Shown one piece after another: positions 6,468-11,467 of a stretch of 11,467 nucleotides of DNA. Made by a program: the position numbers and the translations under genes. The notes beneath the pieces are model-generated. The model made no database searches. It worked only from the letters and a program-made list of their open reading frames with translations, and was not told the DNA's origin. Source of the DNA: JBFMCU01 sp964428225 (GTDB lineage Bacteria; Planctomycetota; UBA1135; GCA-002686595); assembly GCA_964428225.1 (NCBI GenBank), contig CAYRXS010000225.1:1-11467 (forward strand). The letters are read 5' to 3'. Each line of letters opens with the position of its first letter. Position 1 is the first letter of the stretch.

Positions 6468-7846
6468 AAGCCTGGCTGATGGCGAAGAAGGACCTCCTGA
6501 TCTACGCGCGAGATCGGATCGGGCTCTTGCTCGGCTTCGGACTCCCGATCGGGATCGCCACGGTGTTCGGGGCGGCCATGGGAGGACTCGCGGGCGGAGA
6601 CGACGTGGGGCGAGCCACGCTCTACGTCGAGGATCGCGACGCGAGCGACGCCTCGCGCGCCCTGGTCGATGCCCTGAGCGAATCGGACGGCTTGCGCCTG
6701 CGCCTGATCGATCCCCTCGAGGACGTCGACGAGGACGGGACCGGCTCGGCCCGAGAGCGCGTGGCGAACGGTCACGGACCGGCGGGGCTGGTCGTGCCCG
6801 AGGGCTACGGCGAGGCGGTGGCCGCGGGCGAGATGCCGCCCCTCACGCTCTATCGCGATCCGGGCAAGCAGATCGAGCAGCAGATCATCGCGGGCAGCAT
6901 GCTCCCCGCCCTGTTCGAGGCTTCCGGCGAGGCGCTCGGCCACCACGCGATGATGAAGAGCCTGGACTGGATGGACTTCCCCGAGACGAATCGAGCCGAG
7001 GCCGAGGCCATCCTCGAGGGATCGTGGACGAGCATGTACGAACTCGTGGAGCGAGTCGGTCTGTTCGAGCAGGACGAGGCCGACCTGGAACCGGCCGAGG
7101 GAGGCGACGCTGCCGAGGGCGACACGGAGGAATCCGACGACTCCTCGGGCGGGGAATTCGACTTCTCGAGCATGCTCTCCGACGCCCTCGGCCTCGAGGT
7201 CGAGGACGTCGTGGGGGGAGACGACGCGCCCCGCGCCCGCAGGGTCGCGCAGCAGGCGCACGCGGTGGCGGGGATCGCGGTCATGATGCTGCTCTTCGGC
7301 CTCGTCGCCTGCGGGGGGACGCTCCTCGACGAGGAGGCCGGGGGGACGCTGGAGCGCCTCCGTCTGGCCCCCGGCGCGGCGGCCGCGATCCTCGGAGGGA
7401 AGTTCCTGTTCACCTGGATCGTCGGCCTCTCCCAGCTCCTGATCCTCTTCGTCTTCGGGCTGCTGGTCTTCGACATCCCGATCTTCCGCGCTCCGGTGGC
7501 GCTCGTCGTGCTCTCGGCCTGCGTCGCGGCCTCGGCCACGGGCTTCGGGATCCTGTTCGCCGTGCTCTGTCGATCCCGAAAGCAGCTCGAGGGCCTCTCC
7601 ACCCTCGTGATCCTCCTCATGAGCGCGCTCGGCGGGAGCTGGTTCCCCCTGGTGATCACCCCCGACTGGTACCAGTTCCTCGGCCACTTCACCCTGACCG
7701 CGTGGGCGATGGACGCCTACCAGGCGATCTTCTGGTACGAGCTGGGGCTGACGGACATCCTCGTCGAGCTCGGCGTGCTCCTGGCGATCGCGGCTGCCAC
7801 CTCCGCCCTCGCCCTCCGGCTGTGGAACCGGCGCCAGCGCGCCTGA
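6464..7846 (+). CDS. ABC-2 type exporter, permease subunit with large extracytoplasmic domain
   Basis: This inner-membrane half of the exporter has 460 residues. I count six probable transmembrane helices: ~20-42, 267-287, 312-336, 344-369, 377-398 and 430-452. Between the first two lies an extracytoplasmic region of about 220 residues, the layout of the ABC2_membrane_3 (YhgE/NatB/YbhS-like) family. Part of that region (202-232, with DEAD, EGGDAAEGD and EESDDSSGGE segments) is strongly acidic and low-complexity. The C-terminal GGSWFPLVITPDWYQ (390-404) and the AWAMDAYQAIFWY region are family hallmarks. ATG at 6464 sits in the ATPase stop and has AGGAGG at 6454-6459, four bases upstream, so the two subunits are translationally coupled. 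With one permease gene, a homodimer with two ATPases is the expected assembly (family knowledge). The substrate is unknown. Confidence 0.92.
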   Translation: MKAWLMAKKDLLIYARDRIGLLLGFGLPIGIATVFGAAMGGLAGGDDVGRATLYVEDRDASDASRALVDALSESDGLRLRLIDPLEDVDEDGTGSARERVANGHGPAGLVVPEGYGEAVAAGEMPPLTLYRDPGKQIEQQIIAGSMLPALFEASGEALGHHAMMKSLDWMDFPETNRAEAEAILEGSWTSMYELVERVGLFEQDEADLEPAEGGDAAEGDTEESDDSSGGEFDFSSMLSDALGLEVEDVVGGDDAPRARRVAQQAHAVAGIAVMMLLFGLVACGGTLLDEEAGGTLERLRLAPGAAAAILGGKFLFTWIVGLSQLLILFVFGLLVFDIPIFRAPVALVVLSACVAASATGFGILFAVLCRSRKQLEGLSTLVILLMSALGGSWFPLVITPDWYQFLGHFTLTAWAMDAYQAIFWYELGLTDILVELGVLLAIAAATSALALRLWNRRQRA

Positions 7847-7900
7847 CCGAGATCAACGAGAAGGCGAGACCTACGGGATCCGGCCCGGACCCGTCGCGCG

Positions 7901-7930
7901 CTGACACCGAGCAGGGAAACCGGTTACGCT
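7901..7930 (+). promoter_or_regulatory. Candidate sigma70-like promoter before the 62-codon ORF
   Basis: CTGACA at 7901-7906 differs from the -35 consensus at one base. After 18 bases comes TACGCT at 7925-7930, which keeps the T1, A2 and T6 positions of the -10 element. The predicted transcript start (about 7937) falls just before a GGAGA ribosome binding site and the GTG at 7951. The match is modest and not unique evidence. Confidence 0.3.
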
Positions 7931-7950
7931 GCCCGCCGGAGAACCACGGT

Positions 7951-8139
7951 GTGACGGAGCGCGACGAGTACCGACCCCGGAGGGAGGACCACCTGGTCGA
8001 GCCGATGTTCGCCGGCCTGGGGGTCGGCGAGGATCGCGGCGAGGCGGACAAGCCTCCCGACGAGGAGGAGGACTCGCGCAGCGGTTTCTATGCCACGCTC
8101 GCGCGCCTGCTGCGGCGGATCTTCCGGCCGGGACGCTGA
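7951..8139 (+). CDS. Small charged protein of unknown function (62 aa)
   Basis: I do not recognise this ORF. It begins at GTG 7951, with GGAG at 7938-7941 nine bases upstream, and ends with TGA at 8137-8139, 104 bases after the exporter permease. The 62-residue product is highly charged. It has a basic/acidic N-terminus (TERDEYRPRREDHLVEP), a short Gly-rich centre, an acidic linker (PPDEEEDSRS, 35-44) and a C-terminal stretch GFYATLARLLRRIFRPGR (45-62). That stretch would make a basic amphipathic helix, possibly a membrane-surface or nucleic-acid contact. There are no Cys residues and no transmembrane span. Position, ribosome binding site and compositional order favour a real gene, but a chance ORF in GC-rich DNA cannot be excluded. 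It converges with the minus-strand gene ending at 8235. Confidence 0.45.
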   Translation: MTERDEYRPRREDHLVEPMFAGLGVGEDRGEADKPPDEEEDSRSGFYATLARLLRRIFRPGR

Positions 8140-8168
8140 GAGCGGGAGTCGGGGAAGAGAATCCTCGC

Positions 8169-8193
8169 GCCAAGAACGCCAAGACGGCCAAGA
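8169..8193. repeat. Three tandem GCCAAGA units, 9-base period
   Basis: GCCAAGA occurs at 8169, 8178 and 8187, each followed by two variable bases. On the minus strand it reads TCTTGGC three times. It lies in the 95-base gap between two convergent genes. Similar CTTGGCG-type runs occur between genes in several environmental bacterial phyla (recollection, not checked here). Whether it acts in transcription ending or is a dispersed element is unknown. Confidence 0.6.
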
Positions 8194-8234
8194 GGAAGAG
8201 AGGGGCGGCTGCTTGGGGGGGAGAGTCGGCGTGC

Positions 8235-9913
8235 TCAGCGCAGGGTGTGGACGTCGGATCGGTCCGCGTCCAGGGCGATTCGCGTGAGGAGCGAGCCGTC
8301 CGGGGCGAGCACGGCGGCGGCCGATCGTCTCGCAGGAGTCGCGGAGATCCGGAAGTGGCCGGTGGCTTCCGTCCGGACCGTTCCCCAGGCGGCGACGATG
8401 TCGGGGGGCCACGACATGGATTCCACCCGGACCACGAGTCCCACGGCGGGAGAGCCGTCGGCGTGCACGATCCGGCCCTCCGGGCTCCACGTGCGCTCGA
8501 GCGCCACGTCGATCCGCGCGACCTCCCTGTGATGCACCACCGCCCGTTCGTGGCCGACGAAGCCGGGGCCGGGGAGGTGGAGCCAGAGCTCGACCTGGCC
8601 CTCGCGCAGCTCCTCGAGGACCAGGCGCGCGCCCCAGGAATGGCCCGCCTCCACCTCGGNNNNNNNNNNNNNNNNNNNNNNNNNNNNNNNNNNNNNNNNN
8701 NNNNNNNNNNNNNNNNNNNNNNNNNNNNNNNNNNNNNNNNNNNNNNNNNNNNNNNNNNNACGGGCGCGCCCTCGGGATCGAGCACGCGGCCGGTGACGGC
8801 GTCGTCCGCGGTCAGCTCGCGTAGTCGGATCTCGTGCTCGACGCGATCGGGCGCCGGGGGCAGGACGAGGATGCGATGCTCGAAGGAATAGCCGGTCTTC
8901 CCCGCGACGAGCACCGTTTCCCCTTCGGCGGCAAGCCACGTGGCTCGGCCCTTGGCGTCGGTCTCGCATACGCCCCAGGTCCATTCGTCATGGATGTCGG
9001 GCGAACGGAACGACACCTTCGCCTCCGGCAGGGGATCGTTCGCCTGTTCAACGACCTTCACGACGAGCTCCCTCACCGCGACGACGATTACGGCTCCCTC
9101 GGCGCTGGTGAGCTCCTCGGTGGGGACGGGGGCCGAGAAGAAGTAACCCAGCTTCACGAGGAAGATCTCGGGCACTCGATCCATCCAGGCCTCGACCTCG
9201 AACCTTCCCTCGGCGTCGAGCATGTTGTGGCCCGCGTAGATCGGAACGCTCTCCGTTCCCAGGCGGGGCGAGTCGATTCGCACCCCGATCGCTTCGAGAA
9301 CGACTCCTTCGTTCGCCACGACGCGACCGTGCAGACGGAGGTGCGAGCGGGCCAGGAGGAGCATCTCGGGCTCGAGCACGACCGGGCCGCTGAACACGGA
9401 TACGCCCGGGCGATCCTCGAAGCCCACGTACGCTCCGACGATCTCGAACGGGGTCCAGTCCTTTCTGGCGAGCACCATGCGGAAGCGGCCCTTCGGATCC
9501 GTGAGGGCGACGGCCCTTCCGTCCTCGCCCAGGATCTGCACGAGCGCTCCCTCGACCGGCTCGCCGGTGGTTCCCTCGATCACCTGTCCTCCAACCTCGA
9601 AGACCTCTCCGGCCGGAGTCTCCGACGGAGCCGCGTCTTCCTCGGCGGCCGGCGGGTTCGCGCCCGCGTTCTCTTCGCTCGCGACCGCGAGGCGCTCCGC
9701 CTCCGAGGCGACCTCGACCAATCCGGAGCCCGGTGCGGGATCCGATCCCCCTCGCGGCCCGGGTCCCGCCACGTCCGTTCCCCGCCGGCCTCCGCGCGCG
9801 AGGATCACCAGGAGCACGAGCAGGGCGAGGGCCGCCGTCGAGATCGCGAGACGGACCGCGCCGCGGCCCGAGCGCGCCAGGTCCGATCGGAGGGCTCGCC
9901 CGTCGAGCTTCAT
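8235..9913 (-). CDS. Membrane-anchored protein with carboxypeptidase-regulatory-like repeats (interrupted by assembly gap)
   Basis: A basic N-terminus is followed by a transmembrane segment at about 20-39 (VRLAISTAALALLVLLVILA), then an Ala/Pro/Glu-rich linker (50-103) and a series of Ig-like beta-sandwich modules. The first (107-146: VGGQVIEGTTGEPVEGALVQ, then TDPKGRF) is a classic carboxypeptidase regulatory-like domain. Further modules start near LHGRVVANEG (194), RELVVKVVEQ (281) and VTGRVLDPEG (373). After the N block, more follow: SPEGRIVHADGSPAVGLVV, then EATGHFRI and the end HTLR. The probable place is the cell envelope, anchored with the repeats outside. No catalytic residues are seen, so a structural or adhesive role is inference. 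The ATG at 9913 follows the in-frame GTG at 9916, with AGG close by. dgt ends only 25 bases upstream, so co-transcription is likely. The two sides of the gap are in different frames; I treat them as one gene. Confidence 0.75.
8660..8759. other. Assembly gap (100 N)
   Basis: Exactly 100 undetermined bases, the conventional size for a gap of unknown length. It falls inside the carboxypeptidase-regulatory-like gene. For one continuous reading frame the real gap must be 2 modulo 3, so it is not 100. Confidence 0.97.
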
Positions 9914-9938
9914 CACCTGGAGTAGCCGGTCCGGTCGC

Positions 9939-11159
9939 TCAGGTTTCGCCGTTCCAGGACGCCTTCCGGCCCGTGAGCCGCTCGAACTCGAGCTCCGCGA
10001 AGCGATCCGTCATCCCCGCGAGATAGTCGCAGACCGCGCGCTCGAGCCCGACGATCTCCACCCACCCCAGATACCAGGGTGGCATCTCTCGCGGATTCTC
10101 CACGAGGGCCCGGAAGAGGGCCTCGAGCACCTCGACGGCGTGGGCGGAGAGCTCGGCGAGGTGGGGATGGCGGTAGAAGCGTTCCTCGAGGAAGCGCTCG
10201 AGGTCGGCGACCTCCCGAGCGATCGGCGCGCAGTGGCCGATGAGCTTCTCGGGGGCGGCCCGTACGTCATCCGGAGAGAGGGGCATGGCGCGGTCGAGGC
10301 TCCTGCGGGACGCCCGGATCAGGTCGTTGATGCAGATCTTGATGAGCTCGTTCGTGATGCGCTTGACCCGGAGCGCGGTGTCCACGCTGCCGTCGAGGAA
10401 TCCGGGGTGGCGTAGCTCGACCGCCTCGCGGGCCCCGCGCCACAGGGTGACGTTCTCGTCGATCTCGTCCTCGGTGAACATCCCGGCGCGCAGCCCGTCC
10501 TCGACGTCGTGCACGTCGTAGGCGGTGGAGTCCGCGAGATCCACGACCTGCGCCTCGAGGCAGGGGTGTTTGGGTCGGGGTTGGAACTCGGCGGGCCAGT
10601 CCTCGTCCTTCTCGTGCTTGAGCAGGGACTCGCGCACCTCGCGGGTGAGGTTGAGGCCGGGGTAGTCCGGGCTGCGGCGCTCGAGCAGGTCGACCACGCG
10701 CAGCACCTGGGCGTTGTGGCGGAACCCGCCGTGGCTCGCCATGAGCCCGTTCAGCGCCAGCTCGCCGCGGTGTCCGAAGGGGGGGTGTCCGATGTCGTGG
10801 GCGAGGGCGAGGGCTTCGCAGAGGGGCTCGTTCAGGAAGAGGGCGCTCCCCACGCTTCGCGCCACCTGGGCGACCTCCAGGCTGTGGGAGAGACGGGTGC
10901 GGTTGTGATCGCCCTCCCAGTTGACGAGGACCTGGGTCTTGTACATGAGCCGCCGGAAGGCGGTCGAGTGGACGATCCGGTCCCGGTCCCGCTCCCAGGC
11001 CGTGCGCAGGTCGTCCTCCTCCTCGTGGTGGCGGCGCCCGTGGGTCCGGGCGCTCCTCATGGCCCAGGGGGCGAGGGTTTGGTTCTCGTGGCGGATCTTG
11101 GTCGCCCGGTCGAAGAGCCGGTCGGTCTGGCGGGGATCGCTGGTGGGGGGGTGGGTCAT
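9939..11159 (-). CDS. dgt: HD-domain deoxyguanosinetriphosphate triphosphohydrolase-family protein
   Basis: Family members hydrolyse dGTP (often other dNTPs too) to the nucleoside and triphosphate in the cytoplasm, helping to set dNTP pools. The 406 residues show the full pattern: RDRDRIVHSTAFRRLMYKTQV (57-77) containing the conserved FRR, then HD-site ligands H92 (LSHSLEVAQVAR), H121-D122 (AHDIGHPPFGH) and D210 (EAQVVDLADSTAYDVHDVEDG, 202-222). The C-terminal YLAGMTDRFA (379-388) is also typical. ATG at 11159 is chosen because the family region starts soon after (RLFDRATKIRHENQTLAPWA), GAGAG lies eight bases upstream, and an in-frame extension upstream is Pro-rich and unrelated. The length fits the shorter dGTPase-like class (~380-420), not the 505-residue E. 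coli enzyme, so true substrate preference is open. The downstream envelope gene follows after 25 bases. Confidence 0.93.
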   Translation of the reverse strand: MTHPPTSDPRQTDRLFDRATKIRHENQTLAPWAMRSARTHGRRHHEEEDDLRTAWERDRDRIVHSTAFRRLMYKTQVLVNWEGDHNRTRLSHSLEVAQVARSVGSALFLNEPLCEALALAHDIGHPPFGHRGELALNGLMASHGGFRHNAQVLRVVDLLERRSPDYPGLNLTREVRESLLKHEKDEDWPAEFQPRPKHPCLEAQVVDLADSTAYDVHDVEDGLRAGMFTEDEIDENVTLWRGAREAVELRHPGFLDGSVDTALRVKRITNELIKICINDLIRASRRSLDRAMPLSPDDVRAAPEKLIGHCAPIAREVADLERFLEERFYRHPHLAELSAHAVEVLEALFRALVENPREMPPWYLGWVEIVGLERAVCDYLAGMTDRFAELEFERLTGRKASWNGET

Positions 11160-11467
11160 GGGGTTCGCTCTCGCCGGGGGCGCAATTGTGCGGACTGGGG
11201 GGCGCGGCGCACAGGGGGCGAGGGGGGGAAGGAGTGGTGGCGGGGGTCGTCGCCCATCCCAAACCCCCACCCACCTCAGGGGATCGCGCCCCGAGGACCT
11301 CCCGATCCACCTCGTGGTTTCGCGCGATCTGCGAAAAGTCCGACGGCGCCCGGAGATCATCGCCCGTCGACGGCGATGACACGGCGCCGCTCTCGCGGAT
11401 AATGACCGCTCTCCTCCCCGGGGCCCGCCGCCCCCGAAACCCCGCCTCTCCGATCGTGACCTCCTCC
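11160..11467. other. Leader of dgt and divergent upstream region, no supported gene
   Basis: About 300 bases upstream of dgt with G-runs and C-runs but no convincing protein. It includes the dgt ribosome binding site (GAGAG, minus strand, 11168-11172), a dyad TTTCGC-N7-GCGAAA at 11318-11336 that could be an operator, and a rightward promoter candidate near 11376-11403. A short open frame from ATG 11402 runs off the right edge, but its start lies inside the predicted -10 box, so I do not call it. Confidence 0.55.
11376..11403 (+). promoter_or_regulatory. Candidate sigma70-like promoter pointing out of the window
   Basis: ATGACA at 11376-11381 (5 of 6 to the -35 consensus), a 16-base spacer, then GATAAT at 11398-11403 (5 of 6 to the -10 consensus). 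Such an AT-rich hexamer pair stands out in this GC-rich sequence. The transcript would start near 11410 and serve a gene beyond the right edge, divergent from dgt. Confidence 0.45.

Noticed and set aside
7871..8659. Continuation of the long minus-strand frame through the N block down to 7871
   Set aside because: After the gap that frame is Arg/Ser/Pro-rich nonsense. The frame ending at 8235 continues the repeat-domain pattern instead.
11160..11360. In-frame N-terminal extension of the dGTPase
   Set aside because: The extension contains a poly-Pro stretch and no family similarity. ATG 11159 has a ribosome binding site and gives a normal N-terminus.
11402..11467. Short plus-strand frame from ATG 11402 running off the right edge
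   Set aside because: The ATG lies inside the predicted -10 box, there is no ribosome binding site, and 22 codons are too few to judge.

Overview
The window is GC-rich throughout. Genes are packed with stop/start overlaps, and codons are strongly biased to G or C in the third position. The content is chromosomal housekeeping plus envelope functions, and I see no phage, transposase, CRISPR or rRNA/tRNA genes. A transmembrane-anchored protein built from carboxypeptidase-regulatory-like repeats, and a dispersed-type GCCAAGA repeat, suggest a GC-rich environmental Gram-negative lineage such as Planctomycetota, Acidobacteriota or Myxococcota. That assignment is inference from gene style, not a computed classification. 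The sequence looks like part of a draft or metagenome assembly: it opens with a run of 16 G and carries a 100-base block of N.

Region 1 (1-5090, all minus strand) is an operon read right to left: rnc (RNase III), then mfd (transcription-repair coupling factor), then a SurA/PpiC-like periplasmic folding factor cut by the left edge. Both junctions are 4-base overlaps (GTGA between rnc and mfd, ATGA between mfd and the folding factor), so the three are very probably translationally coupled.

Region 2 (5091-5597) is a roughly 500-base divergent intergenic stretch of visibly lower GC. It carries several short dyads and an 11-base direct repeat, but no gene I can support.

Region 3 (5598-7846, plus strand) is a two-gene ABC-2 exporter: a DrrA/NatA-like ATPase and a single permease with a large acidic extracytoplasmic domain, joined by an ATGA overlap with a good AGGAGG in front of the second start. 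A small charged ORF of 62 codons (7951-8139) follows, with its own candidate promoter. A 9-base tandem repeat sits between it and the convergent minus-strand gene.

Region 4 (8235-11159, minus strand) is dgt (an HD-domain dGTPase-family protein), followed 25 bases downstream by the carboxypeptidase-regulatory-like membrane-anchored protein. The latter is interrupted by the assembly gap, and the reading frames on the two sides disagree, so the true gap length is not 100. Region 5 (11160-11467) is the leader of dgt and a divergent upstream region, with a good sigma70-like promoter pointing out of the window to the right.

Most of this is ordinary. The items most worth a second look are the parvulin-like protein lacking its active-site histidines, the 62-codon ORF, the unexplained intergenic region at 5091-5597, and the misjoined gap. 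I did not find a clear previously undescribed system.
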